DNA of 64,000 nucleotides from the NCBI RefSeq assembly GCF_015277775.1, contig NZ_CP063849.1, forward strand, positions 2,666,001 to 2,730,000, read 5' to 3'. This DNA is from Paludibaculum fermentans (GTDB lineage Bacteria > Acidobacteriota > Terriglobia > Bryobacterales > Bryobacteraceae). Both the position numbers and the translations under genes were made by a program. Positions 17,654 to 26,839 of this stretch are shown here, one piece after another. Positions within the stretch are counted from its first letter, which is position 1. Every line of letters starts with the position of its first letter. Below the pieces are notes generated by a model. That model was given only the letters and a program-made list of their open reading frames with translations, was not told the DNA's origin and did not search any database.

Positions 17654-17772
17654 AAGACCTCAGCGAGACAAGCTGTGTTTACTGTAACTGATCCGAACAC
17701 TTCCTCGTTACTGCCTAAACGCCTACGACATAATAAATTGCACTCGGAAAAGAAATGTGATTTTATGTCTAG

Positions 17773-18228
17773 ATGAAGACGCGGCCAGCCGGCGGAGTCC
17801 GGACGCAGATGGAGATTCTGGAGCAGGAGATCCACGGCTCGGACGAAGCCCGGTACGGCCACCGGCTGCATGGGGTGCTGCTGGTGGCGCGCGGCATGAG
17901 TTGCCGGCAGGCGGCCGCGCTACTGGGCGATTCCACGCGCGCGGTGCGCTATTGGGTAAGCAACTTTGAGCGGCACGGCCTGGAAGGACTGCGGGAAGGC
18001 GAACGCGCAGGCTGCCCGCCGCGTCTGAGCGACAGCCAGCGGAAGATGGCCGGGCAGGCGCTACGCGCGGCTCCGGCGACCGCCGGTGTGGCGGCCACTC
18101 GCTGGAACGGGCAGGCATTGTCGGATTACCTGCGAAACAAGTTCGGGGTAAATCTGGGTGTGCGGCAGTGCCAGCGGCTGCTGCCGGCGCTGGCAGGGCG
18201 ATCCAAAGCCGCGAGCACAGACACATGA
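17773..18228 (+). CDS. winged helix-turn-helix protein of the IS630-N-terminal type
   Basis: A 151-aa protein. Residues 28-95 resemble the paired helix-turn-helix of IS630-type transposases (ARGMSCRQAAALLGDSTRAV, then YWVSNFERHGLEGLREGERAGCPPRLSD). A winged-helix domain follows (SDYLRNKFGVNLGVRQCQRLL). No DDE catalytic domain follows, so this is a stand-alone DNA-binding protein or a transposase truncated cleanly after its DNA-binding part. Stand-alone versions are common in soil bacteria. The start ATG 17773 has no good ribosome-binding site. Confidence 0.7.
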   Translation: MKTRPAGGVRTQMEILEQEIHGSDEARYGHRLHGVLLVARGMSCRQAAALLGDSTRAVRYWVSNFERHGLEGLREGERAGCPPRLSDSQRKMAGQALRAAPATAGVAATRWNGQALSDYLRNKFGVNLGVRQCQRLLPALAGRSKAASTDT

Positions 18229-18309
18229 AGTTATATTCAGAAATGGTGACGCAGGCCGGACAGGCTTGTTGTTTTCATCGGCATTTATTTTTGACGTCTA
18301 GGAGAGCAT
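18229..18309. other. short intergenic gap
   Basis: An AT-richer spacer after the helix-turn-helix gene. No hairpin with a T-run could be recognised with confidence. Confidence 0.2.
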
Positions 18310-18615
18310 TCAAGCGTGCTCCAACGCGGATCCGGTAGTCTTTGGCCCAATCCTGATTCCGACCTCTCCGCGTTCGGGCTTCAGTTGGCCATATTCAGGG
18401 GAAAATGCGGGCTCGCCGTCCAGGAACACCCAAGCTGGATTCATTCGTTCCTGGACGGTAACATCCAGTTCGCAGACGGAGATTCCTTGCGCGGACGCCG
18501 TGCCGGGAAAGTCCGGAGCTTCACTGGCGGATCCGGGCGCGAATGCCGAGGGCTCCGGAGCAAGATTCCGTTGAATGGGCAAGCAATTGCCGCTTCCGGG
18601 AAAGCGGATCGTCAC
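18310..18615 (-). CDS. small hypothetical protein, possibly a fragment
   Basis: A 101-codon frame from a GTG at 18615 with codon usage like its neighbours. It contains ISVCELDVTVQERMNPAWVF and a C-terminal YGQLKPERGEVGIRIGP. That region faintly recalls the short beta-rich C-terminal domains of Solibacter exported proteins. No signal peptide and no clear ribosome-binding site, so it may be the remaining 3' end of a larger gene. Not recognised. Confidence 0.25.
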   Translation of the reverse strand: MTIRFPGSGNCLPIQRNLAPEPSAFAPGSASEAPDFPGTASAQGISVCELDVTVQERMNPAWVFLDGEPAFSPEYGQLKPERGEVGIRIGPKTTGSALEHA

Positions 18616-18683
18616 CCGTTCGACACATAAGAACGACTAGCCCGCCGTTTATCCGGTGAACTTTCGCTGGCGGCATCAGCCCG

Positions 18684-20327
18684 TCAAATCTCGCCTTGCT
18701 TCGCTGCGAGGGCGGCGGCTTCGGCGGCGCGATACGCCAGGGCCTGGATCGTGGCGGTGGGCTGCTGGCGGCCGCTGGTGACCAGGCTGCTGCCGTCCAC
18801 GATAAACAGATTGGGCACATCGTGCGCACGGTTGAAGCGGTTGACCACGGAGCGCGCCGGATCGTTGCCCATGCGCATGGTCCCCATGAGATGCGCACTG
18901 ACCCCGATGTCGTCCACGGGATAACTCCAAACTTGAGTCGCGCCCGCCGCCTCCAGGATTTCTACCTGGCGCTGGCGAGCCCACTCCAGGTTCTTTCTGT
19001 CGTCGGGATGGAGCTGGTAGGTGAGCCGCGGCACCGGCAGGCCCCAGGCATCTTTCACTGTGGGGTCAAGATCCACCCGGTTTGCCTCCACCGGTAACGA
19101 AGTGGTGTGCGACAGCGTGGAGAAGGTGTGGTTGAAGTAGTGGCCGAGCATCTTCTTGTACTCGGAGCCCCATTGGGGGCCGGAAGGCGGGAGGCCGTCC
19201 AGGCCGAAACTGATCGGGAACCAGTTGAACCGGGCATCGATGCCGGCGCCGCCATAGAAGCCGCGCTTGGGGTCGGCCGCGTAGTAATCATGTATCACGC
19301 GGGACACCTGCACGCTCTTGTACTCGTTCAAAGGATGTTCAAACAGGCCGCTCACGAAGGCGCCCAGGTCCCACATAAAGTTCTTCCCGACCATGCCGCT
19401 GGAATTCGCGAGGCCGTGGGGAAATCGTTTCGACGGCGACATCAACAGCAGCTTGGCCGACTCGACACCATTGGCGGAAAGGACAACGGCCCGGGCCCGC
19501 TGGAAGACTTCGCGGCGCTGGGCATCGTAATAGATCGCGCCGGTGACCCGGCCCGCGTCATTGCTTTGGATCCGGCGCACGTAGCAGCCGGAGCGGATTT
19601 CGCAGCGGCCTGTCTTTTCGGCGAGGGGGATGACCGAGGCCAGGGTGCTGGATTTGGCCCGCATCTCACAGCCGAAGGTTTCGCACCATCCGCAATGGCT
19701 GCAAGCCCCGCGGCCGCGATAGGGTTGCGAGAGGACGGCCATGGGCGCCGGGAAGGGGTGCAGGCCGAGCTTTTTGGCCGCCCGTTCAAACAGCACGCCG
19801 GAGGACTTGACCGGCAGCGGCGGCAAAGGATACGGCTTCGACCTCGGCCCCTCAAAGGGGTTCGCCCCAGCGAGTCCGGAGATGCCGATCTCCCATTCTG
19901 CCTTGGTGTAGTAGGGCTCGAGCTCGTCGTAGCTCACCGGCCAGTCGGCGAAACTGCTGCCGGGCACATCGCCAAAGACGCTGCGCTCGCGGAAATCGTC
20001 GGGATGGAAGCGCCAGTAGTTCGCGGTGAAATGAACACTGCCTCCGCCTACCAGTCGTCCGTAGGTGTAGCGCTGCTCGACCTTGGCCGTTTCGGAGTCG
20101 CTGGAACGGAAGGTATTGGGCTGCAGCTTTGAATTGTTGGCGATAGTGTGCTGGTAGTTGACGGCCAGCTCGTCGTGGGTGAAGTCCTTCTCCTTCACAT
20201 ACGCGCCCTGTTCCAGCACGACCACCGAAAACCCGGCGGTCGAGAGTTCCTTGGCAACCACTCCGCCGGCGGCTCCGGAGCCGATGACCACGAAGTCGAC
20301 GAGTTCCGCGGGCTGGTAGGTGATCAT
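18684..20327 (-). CDS. GMC-family oxidoreductase (gluconate 2-dehydrogenase large-subunit type)
   Basis: A 547-aa FAD-dependent dehydrogenase. The dinucleotide motif GSGAAGG is at residues 16-22, with LEQGAY at the end of strand two. The GMC signature region GRLVGGGSVHFTANYWRFHP lies at 90-109. A cysteine-rich segment GACSHCGWCETFGC (207-220) is present as in gluconate/sorbitol-type dehydrogenases, where cysteines can hold an Fe-S cluster. The active-site His is His479 in SAHLMGTMRMG. The usual second motif N-P-T-x-T is here QQPTATIQAL. Its start overlaps the stop of the upstream small subunit by four bases. No cytochrome subunit is encoded nearby. Confidence 0.9.
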   Translation of the reverse strand: MITYQPAELVDFVVIGSGAAGGVVAKELSTAGFSVVVLEQGAYVKEKDFTHDELAVNYQHTIANNSKLQPNTFRSSDSETAKVEQRYTYGRLVGGGSVHFTANYWRFHPDDFRERSVFGDVPGSSFADWPVSYDELEPYYTKAEWEIGISGLAGANPFEGPRSKPYPLPPLPVKSSGVLFERAAKKLGLHPFPAPMAVLSQPYRGRGACSHCGWCETFGCEMRAKSSTLASVIPLAEKTGRCEIRSGCYVRRIQSNDAGRVTGAIYYDAQRREVFQRARAVVLSANGVESAKLLLMSPSKRFPHGLANSSGMVGKNFMWDLGAFVSGLFEHPLNEYKSVQVSRVIHDYYAADPKRGFYGGAGIDARFNWFPISFGLDGLPPSGPQWGSEYKKMLGHYFNHTFSTLSHTTSLPVEANRVDLDPTVKDAWGLPVPRLTYQLHPDDRKNLEWARQRQVEILEAAGATQVWSYPVDDIGVSAHLMGTMRMGNDPARSVVNRFNRAHDVPNLFIVDGSSLVTSGRQQPTATIQALAYRAAEAAALAAKQGEI

Positions 20328-20869
20328 TTGGCTTCTCCGTCATAGAAGCCGAAGGGCGGCTGGAACGTCATCTTGTGCTCTAGGCCGATGTGGGTCCAGC
20401 CCACCATCCCTTGGTTGCCGCCCCAGGCCGGCGCAGCCAGGAAACCCATGATGGTGTGGGTGCGGAGGAGCTTAAAGAACTCTGTCTGTTCGATGGCTTT
20501 GACCAAGGCGATGGCTGGTGCGTTTTCGAGACCGGCAATTGTACGGGACTGCGGAAAGAGCTCGGCTCGTTTCCTCTGCGTCGCCGCGAGTCCGTTGCGG
20601 TAGAGATCCCGCTGGTCGCGGTCGAAGGTCTCTAATGCGCGATCGATGAAATGGATGCAGCCGGCCTCGCGGGCTCCGGGCGATTCGCCGGAGGGAATGA
20701 TCTGCGCCGCAAGGGCCTCCAGTTCGAGTGCGTCAGCCGCAGTCAGATAGCGGAAGGGCGCGTTCGAAGCCAGGGCGGAGTGGGCGTGCTGCTGCGCCTG
20801 CGCAATGTCTGAGAGCGTGGCCGCACTGAGGGCGCTGAGCAGCAGAGAGCGGCGAGTGACCAGATCCAT
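20324..20869 (-). CDS. gluconate 2-dehydrogenase subunit 3-family protein
   Basis: A 181-aa protein with a Tat-like N-terminus (TRRSLLLSALSAATL, residues 5-19) and the subunit-3 pattern LTAADALELEALAAQIIPS...GAREAGCIHFIDRAL. The subunit 3 family escorts the cofactor-containing GMC subunit through the Tat system and forms part of the periplasmic sugar or alcohol dehydrogenase. It is translated just ahead of the GMC gene with a four-base ATGA overlap. Together they probably oxidise a sugar or sugar acid in the periplasm, and the electron acceptor is not encoded here. Confidence 0.88.
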   Translation of the reverse strand: MDLVTRRSLLLSALSAATLSDIAQAQQHAHSALASNAPFRYLTAADALELEALAAQIIPSGESPGAREAGCIHFIDRALETFDRDQRDLYRNGLAATQRKRAELFPQSRTIAGLENAPAIALVKAIEQTEFFKLLRTHTIMGFLAAPAWGGNQGMVGWTHIGLEHKMTFQPPFGFYDGEAK

Positions 20870-21092
20870 CCTTAGGAGCTTACTATGGTTTCGGCTGGAA
20901 GCCGGAAATTGCGCCTGGTGCGTTGGGGCGGGCAGGGGCGCCGCTGGCGGCCGAGGTGCCAGTCCTCGCCCGGCGACCCGACTGGCTGCCTACAGAGATT
21001 GGAGGCGAGAGGATCCAGCGTGGGCCGGAAGCCGCCGGCTCGCAATACGGAGGCCTGGCGTGTGTTCGCCTGGCGATATTCTTCCAACTTAG

Positions 21093-21812
21093 TCATCCGG
21101 CACGACCTTGTCGAGACAGGAGGTGTGAGGACACTCCAGGGATAATCAACAGGAGCTGATGGGGATTTAGCAGAAGTAGGAGGGAGTCGGGCGCCGCTGC
21201 TTTGCGAACCACAAACAGAGGGTACTCGCGGTCGCTGAGACCATTTCGGAGCTGGTTGAGCCCACAGCGGGCGAGTTCATATTCCATTCTCGATCTCGGT
21301 TCGAGCGAGAAGGTCTCCAGGGCACCAGCCCCCAATTCGGTGGTGACGCCTGCTTCCTCAAACCGGGCTCGATTGTCCGAGACGAGGAGCCTGGCCCCTT
21401 TCGGATTGGTCCACGTTCCAGTGAAAAGCTCCTGCAAGTGGCGCTCCCTGTCGCGGAGCGCGCGCTCCCGTTGCTTTGCGGCGAGGAAGACTTTCCAGCC
21501 CAACGCTCCGCGCGGCCATTCGAACCGGTTCTCCAGTAGAGGCATCGAAAACACAATGAAGTGTAGACAAAGGCCGACGCCAATGACGGGAGCCGCCAGC
21601 CTCCAGGACTGTCCTTTCCAGCGGCAGAAGGCAAACGTGACCAGGGCAGCCAGGGTGAGCCAGAAGGCAGCCCACTGCCCCCAGTAGAACAATTCGTCAA
21701 AGCTGATTGGATAGCTGCCGTGGCCGGTACCATCGCCCAGCCACGCACGGCTGAAGACCGCAAAGAGCAGGCCGCCGGCCACCAGCAGGAAGACGCCGAA
21801 TGGATAGAGCAT
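21093..21812 (-). CDS. hypothetical membrane protein
   Basis: A 239-aa protein from ATG 21812, with AAGGGA about seven bases upstream. Three hydrophobic segments lie at roughly residues 2-20, 50-67 and 75-97. A charged stretch (KQRERALRDRERHLQELFTG) and a soluble C-terminal domain of about 110 residues follow. The segment FTGTWTNPKGARLLVSDNRARFEE suggests a small beta-structure. No family recognised. It lies between the GMC operon and a methyltransferase-like gene on the same strand. Confidence 0.6.
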   Translation of the reverse strand: MLYPFGVFLLVAGGLLFAVFSRAWLGDGTGHGSYPISFDELFYWGQWAAFWLTLAALVTFAFCRWKGQSWRLAAPVIGVGLCLHFIVFSMPLLENRFEWPRGALGWKVFLAAKQRERALRDRERHLQELFTGTWTNPKGARLLVSDNRARFEEAGVTTELGAGALETFSLEPRSRMEYELARCGLNQLRNGLSDREYPLFVVRKAAAPDSLLLLLNPHQLLLIIPGVSSHLLSRQGRAG

Positions 21813-21858
21813 GGGAAATCCCTTCACAACATCAGGCGTAGGCGAAGCGGGATTTCGA

Positions 21859-22626
21859 TCACGCAGTTGGAGGGACCGGCCAACCGACGAGAAAAGGCAG
21901 CCCGACAGGGAATTCCTTCAAGGCGATTTCACCTGTGCGCCATTGGTAGCCAGGCTGAGGTATTGCCTGTGCCATCGCCAGCATCTCGGCTGCCGAGTAG
22001 GTGCGAAGGTGCGACACCAGGCCATCCCAGGAGATGAGGACGGGGAGTACCGGAATGAGATAGGTGAAGAGGAGCTGTTGCCAGGAAAGGCTCTTCACTC
22101 TCGGCGTCAGAACCAGGACCAGGAGTGGAATCACGAGCGAAGATAGGATTGCGGGAATTGTGCGCGACGTACCTTCGAAGATACAAATCGGCATGCGCCG
22201 GGCGGCAGCGTCCGCCAGGATTCGGGCAGCGCCGGCCTCGTCGAAGTGGTGGAACGCCGCAAACATAGTTCGCAGCCCGCCCAATTCCTCCGGAACGTCC
22301 CGCGCATCCACCGGTCGAGGCCAATACCGAATCGCGGCGGAGCCTTCAAAGGGCCTGGGGTAGAAGTCAGTCAGGGTCATGGTGACCGGGTGACCCAAAC
22401 GTGCCAGCTCGGCGACGACCAAGGGCGTTGGCCCGGACGACCCGGAGCCAAGGTCTACCAATTGCTGGTGACCGGTCACCTGGATGACCCTGGAAATCTC
22501 TTTCGCCCACAGTTGGGGAATCGGCGCAATCGTATAGGCGCTTGCCAGGTAGGCCGTCATCGCGTCGCGAAGGAAACCGGGCAGCCAGGGCTGATCTTCA
22601 AATTCGAACAAATGGAGTCGTTTCAT
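21859..22626 (-). CDS. class I SAM-dependent methyltransferase-like protein
   Basis: A 255-aa protein from ATG 22626. The glycine-rich motif LVDLGSGSSGPTP (residues 56-68) and the acidic LTDFYPRP about 20 residues later fit the Rossmann fold of SAM-dependent methyltransferases. FAAFHHFDEAGAARIL corresponds to the post-core region. Around residues 165-200 there is a hydrophobic stretch (ILSSLVIPLLVLVLTP, then LLFTYLIPVLPVLISW) that may associate with the membrane, unusual for the family. The longer in-frame start adds 90 unconvincing residues and was rejected. The substrate is unknown. Confidence 0.7.
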   Translation of the reverse strand: MKRLHLFEFEDQPWLPGFLRDAMTAYLASAYTIAPIPQLWAKEISRVIQVTGHQQLVDLGSGSSGPTPLVVAELARLGHPVTMTLTDFYPRPFEGSAAIRYWPRPVDARDVPEELGGLRTMFAAFHHFDEAGAARILADAAARRMPICIFEGTSRTIPAILSSLVIPLLVLVLTPRVKSLSWQQLLFTYLIPVLPVLISWDGLVSHLRTYSAAEMLAMAQAIPQPGYQWRTGEIALKEFPVGLPFLVGWPVPPTA

Positions 22627-23059
22627 GTTCGCAAGGTGTAATTTACAACCCTTTCCAGGTTTCGACCAAACCCGCGGCGGGTTTCCGTGGCGGCGGAGAT
22701 CGGACCGCCACCGATGATGGGATGCAGTCGCCACGCCGGCTTTGCAGGTCATCCAAAGAGATCCGCTGCTGTGCGGAACCTGGGCTCGCAAGCCCTTCCC
22801 GCGCGGCAGCGGCGCTATCGACCGATCTAGCAAATGATTCCGAAGCCGCGCCAATCGCAAAGATGCCGCAGGCAAACGGAAGGACCGCCAGAGCACCGGA
22901 ACAAACAGATTACACAGCCATCGCGTTTGGTTGGAGATGATCTCCGGAAGGCGACGGGCCGCCCGCCGGGCCAGTTGTGGTGTGGAATCCGATCCGGAAA
23001 TTATCTATGCACTGTCCTGGATCACATTTCCGCGACAGAACCGGCGCTATCTTAAATGG
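22627..23059. other. intergenic stretch between divergent genes
   Basis: No supported gene. Contains a 33-bp segment at 22780-22812 that recurs inverted at the right end of the window (63967-64000). Confidence 0.3.
22780..22812. repeat. dispersed intergenic repeat, copy 1
   Basis: Begins CTGGGCTCGCAAGCCCTT and continues into CCGCGCGGC and AGCGG. The reverse strand at 64000-63967 carries nearly the same sequence. The CTCGCAAGCCCTTCCCGCG block looks like a mobile intergenic repeat of this genome. Confidence 0.5.
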
Positions 23060-24685
23060 ATGAGAATTCCGCAACGCGCGCCATTCTTCGCGATCGTCCT
23101 GTTGCTGCTGCTCAGTCCTCTGCACGCCCAGAACCCACGGCCTCCGCTGCAGGGCGGCGTGTCAGAGGAAGTCATCAACCCTGACTACCGCACCCGGCTG
23201 GACAATCAACTGCGGATTGGTCAACTTGCCGGCGACATTGTCGGCCGGGTATCGCTGATTGGCGCCGAGCTCCACAACAACGGAACTTCCACAGCCGTAC
23301 ACCAGATCATTGATCAAGAGATGACGGAACTGGAGAAATACAAACGGTCAGGACAATACGGGCGCATTGCGGAACAGTACAACCCCTGCATACAAACGGC
23401 CTTTTCCGCGGAACCGCATCTCATCAAGGCCTGGGAGGCGGAGAAGGAGATCGACCGCCTTCGCGTCACCCATACCGGGACGAATGGCCGGGTTCAGGCG
23501 CTTGTGGATCTCTATAACCGCGAAAGCCGCGCCGCGGGGGATTTGCTGCAGTCCGCGGCGGAGTGCGTGCGGAGCGTAGAGTCGAAACAGCCTTGGAACA
23601 ACCCTCCGGCCGGCCAGCCTCCGGGCGGCAACAATAGTCCCGACTCGCCATCCAGGCCTCCGCTGCGTGGCGGTGCCGCCGACAATGGCGGCTCCGGAAA
23701 CGGCACCAGCTACTATCCGCGAGTCCCCGACCCGCCGTTCCAAAGTCCCTGCCAGCCCGATGGCCCGGGCGGTTACAATTTCTGCGACAACCCCAATCCT
23801 CCGCCCGCCGGGTGCATCTGCAGCGATCGCCCCAACCGGTCCCGGCCCGCGCCACCGCGCCCAGCGCCCAACCAACAGCAGGTTTGCGGCCCGGAACCGG
23901 ACTGGGTGCGGCAATACAGAGCCGAAGGAGCAACGCCTTCGCTGCGCTACCAGGTGGGTTTCAATCAAGGCGTGGCCCGGTGCCTGCAAGACCAGTGCAC
24001 GATACAGAATCTCGCGATGGCCGTGTCGGCCGCGGCTTTTCCGCAAGTTCGAGCACTGCTCGCCCTGGGCAGCGCAGCTAACGTCCTAAGCGCCATCGTC
24101 AATCCGCCCGGTTTTGATCCAAGCCCTGACCCCTATGTCCGGGGCAACGAAGAGGGCGCCAGGCTCTGCAATTGGATGCTGAAATTGGCCGTTCCCGTCA
24201 ATTCCAGGCGCCTTCCGCTGGTGGGACCCGGTGGTAAGGTCGCCATCCCGAAGGGATTTAAGTTCTATCAGGCGGTCAAGACCGTTCGAGACTGGCTCCC
24301 GAACATCAATCCAAGCCGCTGTGTGAGGAACTGCGCCATTTCCACCGTCAATACGGTGCGCGTCTTCTTTGGGCAACCTCTGGAGCCCGCCCCGCCCAAT
24401 CCTGGGAGGGGGTGGACGGACCAGCAGATGGAAAGCGCCATGGGTGCCAGATTCACAAACATCCCCGGCACCGACGTCGAGATGTACCAGGCGATTGAGC
24501 GCATGCCCGAGGGAACCGTTGGCGTCATCAGCGCGGAGTCCCTCGGGTCGGAGCCGGGTCACTTCTTTTGCTTTGTCAAAGCGGGGAAGCAGGTTCAGTT
24601 CTGGGATGGCCAAACCGGAATGGAGGCCATGCCTGGAAATTGGACGTTCCGCTGGATGGTGGTAGGCAACCCGCTCAGCCGGTAG
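23060..24685 (+). CDS. secreted protein with C-terminal papain-fold (Tox-PL-like) domain
   Basis: A 541-aa protein from ATG 23060, chosen because a signal peptide follows at once (PFFAIVLLLLLSPLHAQ, residues 8-24). Residues 45-175 are largely helical. Residues 175-275 are a low-complexity Pro/Gly/Asn and Cys-containing linker. The C-terminal ~130 residues contain NPSRCVRNCAIST (Cys425 after Asn424), MPEGTVGVI, PGHFF (His501) and VQFWDGQTG (Asp516, Gln518). This order of NC, P-x-G, GH and D-x-Q is that of papain-fold polymorphic-toxin (Tox-PL) domains, which act as proteases or deamidases. No immunity gene is recognised nearby. Two large exported paralogues lie downstream in the same direction. 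Confidence 0.7.
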   Translation: MRIPQRAPFFAIVLLLLLSPLHAQNPRPPLQGGVSEEVINPDYRTRLDNQLRIGQLAGDIVGRVSLIGAELHNNGTSTAVHQIIDQEMTELEKYKRSGQYGRIAEQYNPCIQTAFSAEPHLIKAWEAEKEIDRLRVTHTGTNGRVQALVDLYNRESRAAGDLLQSAAECVRSVESKQPWNNPPAGQPPGGNNSPDSPSRPPLRGGAADNGGSGNGTSYYPRVPDPPFQSPCQPDGPGGYNFCDNPNPPPAGCICSDRPNRSRPAPPRPAPNQQQVCGPEPDWVRQYRAEGATPSLRYQVGFNQGVARCLQDQCTIQNLAMAVSAAAFPQVRALLALGSAANVLSAIVNPPGFDPSPDPYVRGNEEGARLCNWMLKLAVPVNSRRLPLVGPGGKVAIPKGFKFYQAVKTVRDWLPNINPSRCVRNCAISTVNTVRVFFGQPLEPAPPNPGRGWTDQQMESAMGARFTNIPGTDVEMYQAIERMPEGTVGVISAESLGSEPGHFFCFVKAGKQVQFWDGQTGMEAMPGNWTFRWMVVGNPLSR

Positions 24686-24945
24686 GCTATTTCCTGAGCA
24701 CCTCGCTGTAACCTCGCGTTGCCGTGCGGATACCTGCTGTAGCATGCCTTGGGCAGCATAGGTCCTGACGGCAGGACAGATTATTCTGAGCCTGGTGATC
24801 AACCGCTGCCTCAATGCGAAGCAAGTAACGGCGGCGAAGTTGATCAATCTTTCTTCGCCCTATCTTCCGCTTGATCAGGACCCGTTGATTCGCAACGCCG
24901 AGGGCGGAATCATCCCAACCTGAACGACAAGAAAGAGGGATTGTG

Positions 24946-25305
24946 ATGAAGATGAGCGGGGGCATGAACCGGCGGCAAATGCTGCGGTCTCTGGTTGGAA
25001 TTGGATTGGGAGTCGCTACGGGAGGGAGTCTCCTTGCCCAGCGCCGGCCAGATCCGTCGAAAAGGACACCGGGTTCGACTTTAAAACGATCCGTGTCGCG
25101 GCTCGATGGCGCGGACGCAGATCTTCTTTGGGATGACAAGGTTAACAATTTTTCGGGCAGGCTGTTCGGGTCGGAGGCTTGTATTGGCAACAAGAATCTC
25201 GGCGGCGCGGCGCTGATCAATAGTGTCTCGGCGGGCGGTTTACAGTGGAGGGCTGCGCTGCGGTTACGAACGAAGACGTGGCCGCAAAGATCGAAGCCAC
25301 GCTGA
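24946..25305 (+). pseudogene. N-terminal remnant of a Tat-exported protein, paralogue of the gene at 26840
   Basis: ATG 24946 (or GTG 24943) follows GAAAGAGGGA. The N-terminus has a Tat-like signal, NRRQMLRSLVGIGLGVATGG, and then ADLLWDDKVNNFSG. This parallels SRRNLLQGLGGVGLGLMTAG and VVWDDELQQTFSDH in the large protein at 26840. Homology runs for about 60 residues. The frame then ends at 25305 while the sequence jumps, in another frame, to the paralogue's C-terminal region. About 900 residues of the middle are absent, so this is the 5' piece of an internally deleted, frameshifted copy. Confidence 0.65.
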
Positions 25306-25928
25306 CCTCCTGTGCGTCAAAGCTCGAAGGACAAGCCGGCAAGATCGCAACCGACTTAAAGAACTTTCTGGGTTCGTTTCTTTTGCTCGCTACTGATCCG
25401 GTAGCTTTCCGCCAGCAGGCTCTGTCCTCCCTCCTCAATCTGCTTGGCGACGTGACCAACACGCTGCTGATCGCGCTCGACACGATCATCGAGACTGTAC
25501 TGGAGGCGTTCCCGCTGATTCTCAGCGGAATCCAATCGCTTCTGTGGCAGCCCATCCACATTCCGGTTATTTCGGATCTTTGGCAGGCGATCTCCGGGGA
25601 TCCTCTATCGGCGCTGGATCTGCTTTGCCTCATGGTTGCCATCCCCACCACCATCATCCAGAAAGCGGTGTCGGCATCGAACAATCAGGTTGGATCCATC
25701 AACGGCCAACAGACAGCGTGGGCCTTCAGCACAACAGCCGGCTGCATCACAGATTCGTTCTGCGATGTGGATGCGAATAACACGCCCAGCACCTTCAAAA
25801 GCCTGTTGGATGTCGGCTTTGTGATTTTGACGTTCGGACTGAGCTTCCCGGCGACAAGCCTGTCGGCCGCAACGGGGATCCTCTGGGCGGAACAAGCCGC
25901 ACCGATTCTGTGGAACGGGTCAGCTTAA
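25245..25928 (+). CDS. C-terminal-domain remnant of the 26840-type exported protein
   Basis: A 227-codon frame. EGCAAVTNEDVAAKIEATL, LLATDPVAF, IHIPVISDLWQAISGDPLSA and LCLMVAIPTTIIQKA align in order with AGCAGVNLDSLKSIIEGAL, LLVTDPGAF, IHIPVISPLWNAITGDPLSF and VCLLAAIPYTIIEKV in the large protein at 26840. It has no export signal of its own and no good ribosome-binding site, and it overlaps the N-terminal remnant in a different frame. It is therefore more likely part of one decayed gene than an independent gene, though its codon usage still looks coding. Confidence 0.5.
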   Translation: MEGCAAVTNEDVAAKIEATLTSCASKLEGQAGKIATDLKNFLGSFLLLATDPVAFRQQALSSLLNLLGDVTNTLLIALDTIIETVLEAFPLILSGIQSLLWQPIHIPVISDLWQAISGDPLSALDLLCLMVAIPTTIIQKAVSASNNQVGSINGQQTAWAFSTTAGCITDSFCDVDANNTPSTFKSLLDVGFVILTFGLSFPATSLSAATGILWAEQAAPILWNGSA

Positions 25929-25931
25929 ATC

Positions 25932-26228
25932 ATGACGAGAGTAAACCCCAGCAGCAATTCGGAGTGGGGCGACCGCTGCACACGCTATAACTGCTTCTGG
26001 GCGATCAACAACATTTTCTTCTCACGCGTCTGCTCGGTCTTGGACCCGACTGACTTCTATGGCAAGAACGGGTTCAATCTGGGGATGAACATTCTCGGCT
26101 CCGTGCCGAACCTGTCAAAGCCGATTACGCGGTTCACCAAGGCCCAGGGGGCGCGGGACGTGCTCTGCGGTATCGATATCATTTTCTCGTCGACGGTCGC
26201 GATCGCAACGGTGATTGAGGCGGGCTGA
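25932..26228 (+). CDS. last segment of the decayed 26840 paralogue
   Basis: A 98-codon frame, in the same reading frame as the preceding segment and separated from it only by the TAA at 25926-25928 and one codon. It contains RVCSVLDPTDFYGKNGFNLG, like the paralogue's ALQEPDVYMGTDGLALIPNI, and ends within about the same distance of the C-terminus. One nonsense codon therefore splits a formerly continuous C-terminal region. Independent expression from ATG 25932 is possible but unsupported. Confidence 0.45.
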   Translation: MTRVNPSSNSEWGDRCTRYNCFWAINNIFFSRVCSVLDPTDFYGKNGFNLGMNILGSVPNLSKPITRFTKAQGARDVLCGIDIIFSSTVAIATVIEAG

Positions 26229-26839
26229 TGCTTGTGGCCGGAGGGGGGGCCCGGGTCTCGATGCTTCACGCTGAGCAGCCCTGGCCTCGCCGATCCCCAG
26301 GCAGAATAGGTCGTTCAGTTTCACCCCCTGGTGACGGGCAGCATCGATAAGGTCACCTACCGGCAGGTCCACTGGCACGTCATGATGAGCCGCAGGAGCC
26401 GGCTCGCATGCTGGCTCCACAAGCAACTGCCTCTCAAATCCACGTTTGCAGAGCTCACCAAGTCGCCTGAGATTCGCTGCAGCACCATCAAACGGGATCC
26501 TGCGGCTCTTCAGTCAGGGAAGGCCTGCCGGCGCTGGCGATTGATCGTTCGCGGCGCCGGCGCCCTCTTTGAAGAAGCCTGCCTGATAGTCCGCCACGTG
26601 GGCGAGGCCCGTTGGGAGTCGCCGGGCGGTTGCGTAGCGGTTGCATAGCTACGGACGATGGCGGTGATTAGTTCGGAGAGCTTTCAATTGAGCGGCTGGG
26701 GGACAGGTTCGGCAAGCACTACCTGGCGTACGGGCGGTGAGGACGGGGGGCGAAAGAATGCCGGATTATTTTGATCAACTAGGCGAGCCGGCGCCCCCCG
26801 ATGGCTTGAGCGGGACAGAGAGCCGCTTCCACAACCCTT
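26229..26839. other. intergenic stretch, nothing recognised
   Basis: Open frames on both strands (for example 26331-26648 plus and 26115-26426 minus) lack family resemblance and good starts. No promoter-like motif stands out. Confidence 0.3.

Noticed and set aside
19107-20132. 341-aa plus-strand frame opposite the GMC oxidoreductase
   Set aside because: Shadow of a gene with a full set of GMC motifs.
26115-26648. two opposing ~100-aa frames between the giant protein and its broken paralogue
   Set aside because: No family resemblance, no ribosome-binding sites, and they overlap each other.
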